Shown: positions 1 to 8,007 of the stretch, piece by piece
How positions within the stretch are numbered: position 1 is the first letter of the stretch
How the letters are laid out: every line of letters starts with the position of its first letter
From: Polaribacter sp. Hel1_33_78
GTDB taxonomy: Bacteria > Bacteroidota > Bacteroidia > Flavobacteriales > Flavobacteriaceae
NCBI RefSeq assembly: GCF_900106075.1
Contig: NZ_LT629794.1
Coordinates: forward strand, 1,158,001-1,222,000
DNA: 64,000 bases
Direction: 5' to 3'
Position numbers and translations under genes: made by a program
Notes under the pieces: generated by a model
What the model was told of the DNA's origin: nothing
Seen by the model: the letters and a program-made list of their open reading frames with translations, nothing else
Databases searched by the model: none

Positions 1-158
1 TTTATAATATAACTATCAGTTGCAATTTTCCCAGCTTTTGCTATAGTATCTTTTTTCTCATAGCTTACAATATTTATTAGTTTAGAAAATGCTTCAAAAC
101 TACTCTCTGGAATTGGAGTGAAATTAGGATTTGAAAAGAAGTTTTTTAAAAATTCCAT
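1..158 (-). CDS. Crp/Fnr-family regulator, N-terminal fragment
   Basis: The reverse strand reads an ATG at 158 and stays open to the window edge, giving 52 residues that begin MEFLKNFFSNPNF. The segment ending IAKAGKIATDSYII resembles the start of the cyclic-nucleotide-binding beta-roll in flavobacterial Crp/Fnr-like regulators, where a phrase such as 'G..A...YII..G' opens the domain. The effector pocket and DNA-binding helix lie outside the window, so the family call rests on a short stretch. It sits 34 bases downstream of the WbqC gene on the same strand and may be read with it. Confidence 0.5.
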   Translation of the reverse strand, partial: MEFLKNFFSNPNFTPIPESSFEAFSKLINIVSYEKKDTIAKAGKIATDSYII

Positions 159-192
159 AATCTATTATTTTTATATGTTTTAATAATTTTTA

Positions 193-789
193 TCATAAAT
201 AACTACAGGTATTAGGTCCTTCCATAAATAATAGGTCTAAAATAGAGAGATTGGGAATAAATCCATGTTTCTCATCAAACATTTGAATGTAATTATGTTT
301 CATGTTTTTCAAATGATTTTTTTTTTCTGCAAGATATCTAAAATCTCTTTCGGTCTCTTCAACTCTGTATTCTTCACTTTTAGAAAAACTAGTCTCTAGT
401 TGCAAAGCGTCATCAATAAATAGAAAGGTGTCAATATTTACATCTTGAAGATATTTATATTTTTTTTCAAATATAGGAGCAATGTCATCTTCAAAAAACT
501 CAAAAAAAGGAGAGCTTCGATACGCTATTTTTAAAGACTTAAAATGATGGTCTTGCCAAGGAAAATCGTTTTCAATTAAAGTGTCTTTTGTTTTTTTTCT
601 TCCGTCTTTAATTTGATGTTTTACTGGAATACTTAATAATTGTTTTCCATTAGAATTATGAATGTAACAGCGGTTTCTGTAGCTTTGTTTTTGAAAATTA
701 TCATCCATTTCGAAAACAATATTTTCAGATTTTATAACTTCTGAATATTGAGAAATAGGAGAGAAGTACGTAGGAATAAACAAAGACAT
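193..789 (-). CDS. WbqC-family protein
   Basis: This 198-residue protein begins MSLFIPTYFSPISQY and carries the WbqC-like pattern: an N-terminal 'P.YF.P..Y' stretch, a basic 'NRCYI...G.Q.LSIPV' segment near residue 40-55, and 'PWQDHHFKSLKIAYRSSPFFEFF' features near residues 75-100. Relatives were first noted in O-antigen clusters, but the reaction is not established. It is the last gene of a leftward cluster and lies 5 bases after lepB. That gene order is common in Flavobacteriia, so it is probably cotranscribed with lepB. The family is confident; the function is not. Confidence 0.85.
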   Translation of the reverse strand: MSLFIPTYFSPISQYSEVIKSENIVFEMDDNFQKQSYRNRCYIHNSNGKQLLSIPVKHQIKDGRKKTKDTLIENDFPWQDHHFKSLKIAYRSSPFFEFFEDDIAPIFEKKYKYLQDVNIDTFLFIDDALQLETSFSKSEEYRVEETERDFRYLAEKKNHLKNMKHNYIQMFDEKHGFIPNLSILDLLFMEGPNTCSYL

Positions 790-794
790 GCTAC

Positions 795-2498
795 TTATTT
801 TTTAGACGTTTTTTTCTTTCCTTTATAAAAACTATAACCAATATAAAGTGCAATTAAAGCAAAAACAAAATATCGATAAGAAATAGGTTCTCCATCTCCA
901 CCAACGGTAGTAAACATTCTATTCCATCTTATAGATTTTAATTTAGCAGTAAAACTTGGCGCATTAGCGTCCCAACTAAACCAAATCATAACTGGTTTTC
1001 CTAAAACATGATCAAAAGGTACATAACCCCAGTAGCGCGCATCTAAAGAATTGTGTCGATTATCTCCAATCAAATAAAAATAATCTTGTTTAAACGTATA
1101 AGAATCTGTTTTTTCTCCGTTGATAAAAATATCCTCACCATTAATAACTAAATCATTGGATTCATAATTTTTGATAATTTGTTTGTAAAAAGGAATTGAT
1201 TCTGAGTCTAGTTTTACAGTTGCTCCCTTTTTAGGAATGTAAATGGGCCCAAAATTATCTTGACTCCAGCCTAATTTTTTTACATGAGGAAAAATAGCAT
1301 TGTCAGGAGAATGGTTTATCTTTTTTACAGAAACAGTAAGAGGGTATTTTTCGAGTCTAATAACTTCTTCTTCAGTTAAATTAATGTTTATTTTATGATC
1401 AACATTAATCATTTTTAACCTTTGAGCAAATTGCGGATTTACACCTCCAGCTACTTCAGTGTATAAAGAGTCTTCGCCAATTTTTGATAAGTTTCCATTC
1501 TTTTTAATAGCTTCCTGAACTTTATCATTATTCCAATATTCTGATAAAATTTTATAAACTCCTGTTTTTTCTTTGTTCAATAAAAATTTAGGATAGGTGC
1601 TTTGACTGATAGGCTGTTTGCACTCAAACGTGTAATAAAACTGTAGTTTAGCTCTGTAAGGTAATTCGTTCTTTTTACCATTGATGAAGAAATAACCATT
1701 TCTCATTTCTAGAGAATCACCGGCAATACCCACTGAGCGTTTTACATAGTTCGTTTTTTTATCAACTGGTTTGTATGTGAATTTACCAGAAGTATCTCCC
1801 CACATTGTTGCCAAAGAATCTGCAGGCCAATTAAAACAAACAATATCATTATTTTTAATTTTTTGTAAACCAGGTAAACGGGTATAAGGCAATTGTGGTT
1901 TCTTAAGATAGGATGCTGTGCCTGTAAAAGGTAAAGAATCATGAACCATGGGTGCAGCAATTACAGTTGATGGAACTCGAGCACCATAATGAAACTTACT
2001 TACAAAAAGATAATCACCAACTAATAAAGATTTTTCTAAAGAGGATGTTGGTATCGTAAACGGCTGCATAAAATAGGTGTGTACCAATGTGGCAGCAATA
2101 ATTGCAAAGGCAATAGAGCTAACCCATTCACCCAATTCAGAGCGTGGTTTTATACTTCTTTCAGCATTGTATTCGGCATCTGTGTTATAATTAATGTAAA
2201 AAATATACAAGCCTAAAGTTGCAATTACTAAAAATGACTCTAATTTTTTGTAGAAGCCAAAAGTTCTAATAGTTTCTATCCAAATAACTGGAAACATTAA
2301 CAAATTTACAACAGGAACAAATAGTAAAATAACCCACCATTTTGGACGATTGATAATTTGCATTAAAACAATTCCATTATAAACAGGAACAGCGGCTTCC
2401 CAAGCCTTTCTGCCTGCTTTCACATAGAGTTTCCAAGTTCCTAAAAAATGAATTACTTGAACAACTAAAAAAAAGATAAACCATTGTGTAAATGTCAT
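795..2498 (-). CDS. lepB: Signal peptidase I (long Bacteroidota form)
   Basis: The membrane enzyme removes signal peptides from exported proteins using a Ser/Lys dyad. At 567 residues it is much longer than the E. coli enzyme. Hydrophobic helices lie near residues 1-20, 52-75 and 88-103, with another at 124-145 leading into the catalytic domain. The nucleophile is probably Ser153 (in IPTSSLEKSL) and the base Lys253 (in NYVKRSVGIAGD). Box E, GDNRHNSLDARYWG, lies near residue 480. About 200 residues separate the lysine box from box E, an insertion typical of flavobacterial LepB. A final helix near residues 540-560 precedes a basic tail. It follows dapB by 80 bases. Confidence 0.93.
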   Translation of the reverse strand: MTFTQWFIFFLVVQVIHFLGTWKLYVKAGRKAWEAAVPVYNGIVLMQIINRPKWWVILLFVPVVNLLMFPVIWIETIRTFGFYKKLESFLVIATLGLYIFYINYNTDAEYNAERSIKPRSELGEWVSSIAFAIIAATLVHTYFMQPFTIPTSSLEKSLLVGDYLFVSKFHYGARVPSTVIAAPMVHDSLPFTGTASYLKKPQLPYTRLPGLQKIKNNDIVCFNWPADSLATMWGDTSGKFTYKPVDKKTNYVKRSVGIAGDSLEMRNGYFFINGKKNELPYRAKLQFYYTFECKQPISQSTYPKFLLNKEKTGVYKILSEYWNNDKVQEAIKKNGNLSKIGEDSLYTEVAGGVNPQFAQRLKMINVDHKININLTEEEVIRLEKYPLTVSVKKINHSPDNAIFPHVKKLGWSQDNFGPIYIPKKGATVKLDSESIPFYKQIIKNYESNDLVINGEDIFINGEKTDSYTFKQDYFYLIGDNRHNSLDARYWGYVPFDHVLGKPVMIWFSWDANAPSFTAKLKSIRWNRMFTTVGGDGEPISYRYFVFALIALYIGYSFYKGKKKTSKK

Positions 2499-2578
2499 AA
2501 TGTTATTTTTAAATTCCTTCGGAAAGGATGAAATTCTAATGTTTTATAAGGCGCAAAATAGCTAAAATGTTACAGTTT

Positions 2579-3280
2579 TTAACGGATGTTTAACACATCT
2601 TTCATCGAAAAGACTCCGGTTTTGTTAGAAATCCATTCAGCTGCAATAACAGCGCCTAGAGCAAACCCTTTTCTACTATGGGCTGTGTGTTTAATTTCGA
2701 TAGTATCAACTTCAGAATTATACCATACAGTGTGTGTTCCCGGAACTTTCGGGGTTCTCTTAGCTACAATTGCAATGTTTTCTTCGGATGTCTTTTCTCC
2801 TAATTCCCAATTATTTTTAGAAGTATTTTGTATAATTCCCTCAGCCAAAGTAATTGCCGTACCACTTGGAGCGTCTAATTTTTTGGTATGATGAATTTCT
2901 TCCATAGAAATACTATAGCCTTCTATGGTTTTCATCATTTTTGCTAGTTGTTTGTTTAGTTCAAAAAATATGTTCACACCTAAACTATAGTTAGAAGCAT
3001 AAATAAATGCACCATTTTTTTCTTTACACAATGTAATTGCCTCATCATATTTTTCTAACCATCCTGTAGTACCAGAAATGACAGGTACATTGTGGTTTAA
3101 ACAGTTTGTAATATTATTAAAAGCTGAAGTAGGGATGCTAAAATCGATAGCAACATCAGCTAAAGTAATATCAATTTTATCATCAACATCCTTTCTAATT
3201 ACTATTTCATGACCTCTTGAGACTGCTATTTTTTCAATCTCTTTACCCATTCTTCCATAACCTAAAAGTGCAATTTTCAT
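2579..3280 (-). CDS. dapB: 4-hydroxy-tetrahydrodipicolinate reductase
   Basis: DapB reduces hydroxy-tetrahydrodipicolinate with NAD(P)H in the cytoplasm, a step toward diaminopimelate and lysine. The 233-residue protein starts with a Rossmann loop, GYGRMGKEIE (residues 7-16). It contains the nucleotide-contact segment ISGTTGW and the family signature EIHHTKKLDAPSGTA, with the catalytic histidine and lysine near residues 128-140. It is about 40 residues shorter than the E. coli enzyme, as is usual in Bacteroidota. It begins one base after the DUF5683 stop, so the two are almost certainly cotranscribed and translationally coupled. Confidence 0.96.
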   Translation of the reverse strand: MKIALLGYGRMGKEIEKIAVSRGHEIVIRKDVDDKIDITLADVAIDFSIPTSAFNNITNCLNHNVPVISGTTGWLEKYDEAITLCKEKNGAFIYASNYSLGVNIFFELNKQLAKMMKTIEGYSISMEEIHHTKKLDAPSGTAITLAEGIIQNTSKNNWELGEKTSEENIAIVAKRTPKVPGTHTVWYNSEVDTIEIKHTAHSRKGFALGAVIAAEWISNKTGVFSMKDVLNIR

Positions 3281-3281
3281 T

Positions 3282-3863
3282 TTAAAAATTATATTTAATT
3301 GTTAATCCAACTGTTGGTGTTTCTATATTGATTGGATCCATTATAAGTGCAGGTTTAAATGATAAATTATCATCTGTATTAAATTGAATCAAATGCGCAT
3401 TTACACTAGCTTCAACAATTTGTAGTACATATAAAATAACCCCAGTTAATAAAGACATATCTCTATTTTCTCTAAGTTGTTTTTGAGCAGTCTCTAAAGT
3501 TTCCAGAGATACTGGGGTAGAGCCATCATCCAAAGTAAACTCATCTTGTAAACCATTTTTTCTTAATTTATAGGCCCTTCTATAGCGTTTGTATTCGCTA
3601 TTATTTAATTGATAATAATACGTGGGTATCGCTAAAGCACCCCAAACAATAGGAGCTTTCCAATATTTTCTATTATAAATTTGTCCCATACCTGGAAAAA
3701 TTGCAGAATAAAAAGCTGCTTTCGAAGGAGATAAAGGATTATAAATTCCTTGTGATGTTTTAAGTTTATTCTTGATTTTTACGTTAGTAGAATCTTTTTG
3801 CGCAAAAAGACTCGCAGAAAACAATGCGACAAAAAGAATACATATGATTTTTTTAAAAAACAC
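3282..3863 (-). CDS. DUF5683 exported/membrane protein
   Basis: The protein has 193 residues and an N-terminal signal sequence ending FSASLFAQ. The mature part carries the DUF5683 hallmark 'SPSKAAFYSAIFPGMGQIYNRKYWKAPIVW', a Gly/Pro-bearing hydrophobic segment near residues 45-75, then a charged region 'EYKRYRRAYKLR' and a second hydrophobic stretch near 135-155. No enzymatic motif is visible. It lies exactly between parB and dapB with no spacer on the parB side. This order is conserved in Flavobacteriia, which hints at an envelope role linked to growth, but its job is unknown. Confidence 0.85.
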   Translation of the reverse strand: MFFKKIICILFVALFSASLFAQKDSTNVKIKNKLKTSQGIYNPLSPSKAAFYSAIFPGMGQIYNRKYWKAPIVWGALAIPTYYYQLNNSEYKRYRRAYKLRKNGLQDEFTLDDGSTPVSLETLETAQKQLRENRDMSLLTGVILYVLQIVEASVNAHLIQFNTDDNLSFKPALIMDPINIETPTVGLTIKYNF

Positions 3864-4748
3864 TTATTTTAGTAAGTTTTTTATGCGGTTGAAATCTTCT
3901 TCTGAATGAAAAGGAATTGAAATTTTTCCTTTACCATTATTACTCACAATAATGTCTATTTTATGGCCAAAATATGCACTAATATCTTTCACACTATTTT
4001 TTATATAATTGGGAGTTGGCTTCTTCTTTGGTTTTGTAGTTTTAACAGATTTTAAGGATTTTACTAAATCTTCTGTTTGTCTTACAGATAATTTTTCTCG
4101 TAAAATTTTTTCATAAATAGCCAATTGATCTTCCGTATTTTCAACATTAATCATTGCTCTTCCATGCCCCATAGAAATAAAACCGTCTCTCATTCCTGTT
4201 TGTAAAATAGGGTCTAATTTTAATAACCTTAAGTAGTTTGCTACAGTAGAACGTTTTTTACCAACTCTTGTACTTAATTCTTCTTGTGTTAATTGAATCT
4301 CATCAATTAAACGTTGATAAGAAAGTGCTACTTCAATTGGATCTAAATTTTTACGCTGAATGTTTTCAACCAAAGCCATTTCTAGCATTTCCTGGTCGTT
4401 GGCAAGCCTTATATATGCCGGAATTGTTTTACTGCCGATTTGTTTTGATGCCCTATATCTTCGTTCTCCAGAGACCAGTTGAAATTTGTTTCCTGCTAAT
4501 TTTCTTACTGTAATTGGTTGAATTACACCTAATTCTTTAATGGAATTTGCTAATTCAAGCAACGCTTCTTCATCAAAATAAGTTCTTGGTTGAAAAGGAT
4601 TTACATCTATTAAATCAAGTTCAATTTCTATAATACTACCTACAACTTTTTCTGCATTTTTATCTGATGCAGAATTCATATTTGGTGTTTCTTGTAGTAA
4701 GGCAGATAAACCTCTTCCTAAAGCTTGTTTCTTGGTTGCTTTTGCCAT
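3864..4748 (-). CDS. parB: Chromosome partitioning protein ParB
   Basis: ParB binds parS sites and spreads on DNA near the origin as part of the ParABS segregation system. The 294-residue protein opens with the ParA-stimulating peptide 'KKQALGRGLSALL' and then has the CTP-binding ParB/Srx fold. Conserved motifs are NPFQPR (box I, near residue 50) and GERRYRASK (box II, near residue 94). An HTH follows (LTQEELSTRVGKKRSTVANYLRLL), then a lysine-rich linker and a C-terminal dimerisation segment. Its ATG directly abuts the parA stop codon, so the pair is coupled. I did not find a canonical parS palindrome nearby. Confidence 0.96.
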   Translation of the reverse strand: MAKATKKQALGRGLSALLQETPNMNSASDKNAEKVVGSIIEIELDLIDVNPFQPRTYFDEEALLELANSIKELGVIQPITVRKLAGNKFQLVSGERRYRASKQIGSKTIPAYIRLANDQEMLEMALVENIQRKNLDPIEVALSYQRLIDEIQLTQEELSTRVGKKRSTVANYLRLLKLDPILQTGMRDGFISMGHGRAMINVENTEDQLAIYEKILREKLSVRQTEDLVKSLKSVKTTKPKKKPTPNYIKNSVKDISAYFGHKIDIIVSNNGKGKISIPFHSEEDFNRIKNLLK

Positions 4749-5513
4749 TTAAGAATGCTTTTTTATTAATTCCTGTGCTAAATTTAGATAGTTTACTGCT
4801 CCTTTACTAGTTGCATCATAAGCAATTATGCTTTCTCCATAACTTGGTGCTTCACCTAAACGCGTGTTTCTTCTAATAATTGTATCAAAAACCATGCTAG
4901 AAAAATGTTTTCTAACTTCATCTACAACTTGATTAGATAAGCGTAAACGGGAATCAAACATCGTTAAAAGTAATCCCTCAATATCTAAATCAGGATTATG
5001 AATGTTCTGTATACTTTTTATTGTGTTTAATAATTTACCCAAACCTTCTAATGCAAAATATTCACATTGAATAGGAATGATTACAGAGTCTGCAGCGACA
5101 AAAGAATTTAATGTTATTAAACCTAACGATGGAGCACAATCTATTATAATGTAATCATAATCATTTTTAATTTCAGCCAACGATTTTTTCAACATGTATT
5201 CCCGTTCTAGCTTGTCTACCAATTCAATTTCTATGGCTACTAAATCTATATGTGCAGGAATAATATCTAAATTAGGAGAAGTTGTGTTTACAATAGCTTC
5301 TTTTGCAGAAATTGTATGCTCTAAAACTTGATAAGTACCAAATTCTACAGAATCCACATCAATACCTAATCCAGAAGATGCATTTGCTTGAGGATCGGCA
5401 TCAATTAACAGTACTTTTTTTTCTAAAACACCTAAAGAAGCAGCTAAATTTATACTAGTCGTAGTTTTACCTACACCACCTTTTTGATTTGCTATAGCAA
5501 TTATTTTTCCCAT
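4749..5513 (-). CDS. parA: Chromosome partitioning ATPase ParA (Soj)
   Basis: ParA is the Walker-type ATPase that moves ParB-bound origins over the nucleoid. The 254-residue protein starts MGKIIAIANQKGGVGKTTTS, which is the deviant Walker A with the signature lysine. Later it has 'LLIDADPQANASSGLG' (A' motif), 'DYIIIDCAPSLG' (Walker B) and 'RRNTRLGEAPSYG' near the C-terminus, all typical of chromosomal Soj. It is the first gene of a leftward cluster parA-parB-DUF5683-dapB-lepB-WbqC. A 186-base gap separates it from pepD and should hold its promoter, though I see no clear -7 box there. Confidence 0.97.
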   Translation of the reverse strand: MGKIIAIANQKGGVGKTTTSINLAASLGVLEKKVLLIDADPQANASSGLGIDVDSVEFGTYQVLEHTISAKEAIVNTTSPNLDIIPAHIDLVAIEIELVDKLEREYMLKKSLAEIKNDYDYIIIDCAPSLGLITLNSFVAADSVIIPIQCEYFALEGLGKLLNTIKSIQNIHNPDLDIEGLLLTMFDSRLRLSNQVVDEVRKHFSSMVFDTIIRRNTRLGEAPSYGESIIAYDATSKGAVNYLNLAQELIKKHS

Positions 5514-5699
5514 TTAAGAATGTATATTTCTAAATAGTAAAATTACAATTTATTCTCTGTTATGAAAGTTAAAGATGTTAACAAAAAGATAATTGTTTAA
5601 AATGATGATATATAGTTTTTTAGTTTGTGTTTGTTGTTTTTTTTAAACAATTTTAATTGATAAAACTATCCTCTTTTTTTGAGATCTCTTAGTGGTGGT

Positions 5700-7166
5700 T
5701 TAAGATGTTTTTTCAGGTATGTTTTTAAGAATTTCTATTAGAAATTTCCAAAACTTTTGAGTTGATGAAATTTGAGCTCTTTCATCTGGAGAATGCGCTC
5801 CTTTGATATTTGGACCAAAAGAGACCATATCCATATTAGGATAGTTCTGTCCTAAAATCCCGCATTCTAAGCCTGCATGGCAAGCTGCAACATTTGGATT
5901 TTCATTAAACAGGTCTTTATAAATAGTAGTAACTGTTTTTAATATTTCTGAATTTATGTTAGGCAACCAACCAGGATAAGTGCCAGAAAAATCAACATCA
6001 AAACCTGCCAATTCAAAACAAGCTCTTAAAGAATTTGATAAGTCCCATTTATTTGTTTCTGACGAAGAGCGCGTTAAACAGCCAATTTTAATAGCACCAT
6101 CTTTTACTATTATTCGTGCAATATTATTCGACGTTTCTACTAAGCCAACAACATCAGGGCTCATTCTGTATACACCATTTAAACCTGCATAAACTGCTTT
6201 CGTAAAACCTTCTTGAACACCTAATTCCATTACTTTTTTAGTTAATGTAATTTCTTGTATATCAATTAATAAGTTTTTTTCTAGTGTTGAAAACTCCTCT
6301 TTTATATTGTTAATAAGTTGCTCAGTTTCAAACAAAAAAGGTTCTTTAGAGATTGTGTCTACAACCACAGTTGCAAAACTTTCTCTAGGAATTGCATTTC
6401 GTAAACTCCCGCCATTAATTTCAGAAATACGTAAACCAAAATTTGAAAAACCATCAAATAAAATACGATTCATAATTTTGTTGGCATTTCCTAAACCTTT
6501 AATTATGTCCATTCCTGAATGGCCTCCATTTAAACCCTTTACAGTAATAGAAAAAGCTGTTGTATTTTCTGGAATATCCTCTTCTGCATACCTTCTGGTT
6601 GCAGTAACGTCAACTCCACCAGCACAACCTATTCCAATTTCATCATCTTCTTCAGTATCTAAATTTAACAAGATCTCTCCTTTTAAAACGCCCCCTTCAA
6701 GACCCATTGCTCCAGTCATTCCAGTTTCTTCATCAATTGTAAATAGAGCTTCTATGGTTGGGTGAGAAATTTCTGATGATGATAAAACTGCCATAATTGC
6801 AGCAACTCCTAGACCGTTATCTGCACCTAAAGTGGTGCCTTTTGCTTTTATCCAGTCACCATCAACAAACATCTTAATTCCCTCTTTGTCAAAATCGAAA
6901 ACAGTATCTGAGTTTTTTTGATGCACCATGTCTATATGACCTTGCATTACCACTGTTTTCCTTTTTTCCATTCCTGAAGTTGCAGGCTTTTTAATGATGA
7001 CATTCCCTACTATATCAACAAACGTTTCAAGATTTAAGTTGTTACCAAAATCGACCATAAATTGGATGACTCTTTCTTCTTTTTTTGAAGGACGAGGGAC
7101 AGCGTTTAAATCTGCAAAATGATTCCAAACTGACTTTGGCTCTTGGTTTCTTATATCTTGATTCAT
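5700..7166 (-). CDS. pepD: Cytosol nonspecific (beta-Ala-His) dipeptidase, M20 family
   Basis: PepD is a cytoplasmic di-zinc aminoacyl-histidine dipeptidase that hydrolyses small peptides. Zinc-ligand motifs are GHIDMVHQ near residue 75, the DNGLG ligand/bridging region near residue 110, and the catalytic DEETGMTGA near 145. The C-terminal part has the 'CHAGLECGILG' and 'GPNIKGAHSPDE' motifs of this subfamily. I start it at the ATG at 7166 (MNQDIRNQEP), which gives 488 residues. An upstream in-frame start at 7217 would add 17 residues, but it would place a promoter-like box (7193-7200) and part of a terminator inside the gene. It is a single gene between parA and the nitroreductase. Confidence 0.95.
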   Translation of the reverse strand: MNQDIRNQEPKSVWNHFADLNAVPRPSKKEERVIQFMVDFGNNLNLETFVDIVGNVIIKKPATSGMEKRKTVVMQGHIDMVHQKNSDTVFDFDKEGIKMFVDGDWIKAKGTTLGADNGLGVAAIMAVLSSSEISHPTIEALFTIDEETGMTGAMGLEGGVLKGEILLNLDTEEDDEIGIGCAGGVDVTATRRYAEEDIPENTTAFSITVKGLNGGHSGMDIIKGLGNANKIMNRILFDGFSNFGLRISEINGGSLRNAIPRESFATVVVDTISKEPFLFETEQLINNIKEEFSTLEKNLLIDIQEITLTKKVMELGVQEGFTKAVYAGLNGVYRMSPDVVGLVETSNNIARIIVKDGAIKIGCLTRSSSETNKWDLSNSLRACFELAGFDVDFSGTYPGWLPNINSEILKTVTTIYKDLFNENPNVAACHAGLECGILGQNYPNMDMVSFGPNIKGAHSPDERAQISSTQKFWKFLIEILKNIPEKTS

Positions 7167-7192
7167 GATGAAATATCTTAAAAATTTGTCTT

Positions 7193-7200
7193 CAAAAGTA
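7193..7200 (-). promoter_or_regulatory. Probable -7 box for pepD
   Basis: The reverse strand reads TACTTTTG, matching the Bacteroidota -7 consensus TAnnTTTG, 27 bases before the chosen pepD ATG. No well-spaced -33 TTG is visible, so support is moderate. Confidence 0.4.
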
Positions 7201-7215
7201 CAGTTTTTATAGACC

Positions 7216-7242
7216 AAAAAAAAACCTTCTTACAAAAGAAGG
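7216..7242 (-). terminator. Rho-independent terminator after the nitroreductase gene
   Basis: CCTTCTT (7225-7231) pairs with AAGAAGG (7236-7242) around a 4-base loop. On the reverse strand the stem is followed by nine T residues (the A-run 7216-7224). It lies 23 bases past the nitroreductase stop. Confidence 0.75.
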
Positions 7243-7264
7243 CTTTTTAAATTTTAATGAAGGA

Positions 7265-7897
7265 TTAATTGATTTCTATAACAACATCAGTAACGTTTTT
7301 ACGTACTTTTTTCAAGTCTTTCATATAATCATCTTGAGCTCTAAAACCAACAGGTAAAACTAAAGTAGACGTTAAATTATGTTTATCTAATTTTAGAATT
7401 TCATTATATTTTTCAGGAAGAAAACCTTCCATAGGGCAAGAGTCTATTTTTTCTAAAGCACAAACTGTTAGTAAATTTCCTAAAGCAATATAAGCTTGAT
7501 TTTTATTCCAAAGAAATAATTCTTCTTGCGTCTTTTTCTCAATTTCTGCAGTTAAAAACTCTTGAAAAGGATTGATAACTGTATCTGGAGAATTTCTTAT
7601 TTCCTTAACTAAATTAAAATACTTTTTAACTTCTTCAGAAGTATATTTTTCAGGAATACAAATTACTAAAAGATGAGAAGCATCTACAACTTGAGATTGG
7701 TTCCAAGAATGTGCAACCAATTCTTTTTGTATCGTCTTATTATCAATAATAACTAATTTTAAAGGCTGCAAACCATAGGAGGTTGCTGTCAAATTAAAAG
7801 CGTCTTTTAAGGTATTTATTTGTTTTTTTGTAAGTGATTTCTTATCATCAAATTTTTTAACGGCATAACGCCATTTTAAACTTTCTATTGCATTCAT
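7265..7897 (-). CDS. NAD(P)H-dependent oxidoreductase, nitroreductase family
   Basis: This 210-residue protein matches the FMN-dependent nitroreductase fold. It has the opening 'ESLKWRYAVKKFD' with the basic FMN-phosphate contact, 'TATSYGLQPLKLVII' near residue 40 (the family's S-x-N/Q-xQP segment), and 'QAYIALGNLLTVCALEKIDSCPMEGF' near residues 134-160, which is the NfsB-like flavin/dimer region. Members reduce quinones, nitro compounds or dihydropteridines with NAD(P)H, and the natural substrate cannot be read from sequence. It is followed by its own terminator and preceded by a TATTTTTG box, so it is probably monocistronic. Confidence 0.9.
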   Translation of the reverse strand: MNAIESLKWRYAVKKFDDKKSLTKKQINTLKDAFNLTATSYGLQPLKLVIIDNKTIQKELVAHSWNQSQVVDASHLLVICIPEKYTSEEVKKYFNLVKEIRNSPDTVINPFQEFLTAEIEKKTQEELFLWNKNQAYIALGNLLTVCALEKIDSCPMEGFLPEKYNEILKLDKHNLTSTLVLPVGFRAQDDYMKDLKKVRKNVTDVVIEIN

Positions 7898-7914
7898 TTT
7901 CTTATTTTAGATTG

Positions 7915-7922
7915 CAAAAATA
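7915..7922 (-). promoter_or_regulatory. Probable -7 box for the nitroreductase gene
   Basis: The reverse strand reads TATTTTTG 17 bases before the ATG at 7897, matching TAnnTTTG. No strong -33 box is evident. Confidence 0.4.
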
Positions 7923-8007
7923 GTTTAATAATTAAAACTATTTTCTCTCATTCCATTAGTAAAATTTATAAGGGAATAAATTTTTTTGTAAATTGAAGCA
8001 AAAAAAA

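Noticed and set aside
4749-5699. parS site next to parAB
   Set aside because: I looked for a TGTTTCACGTGAAACA-like palindrome and did not see one in the gap or nearby.
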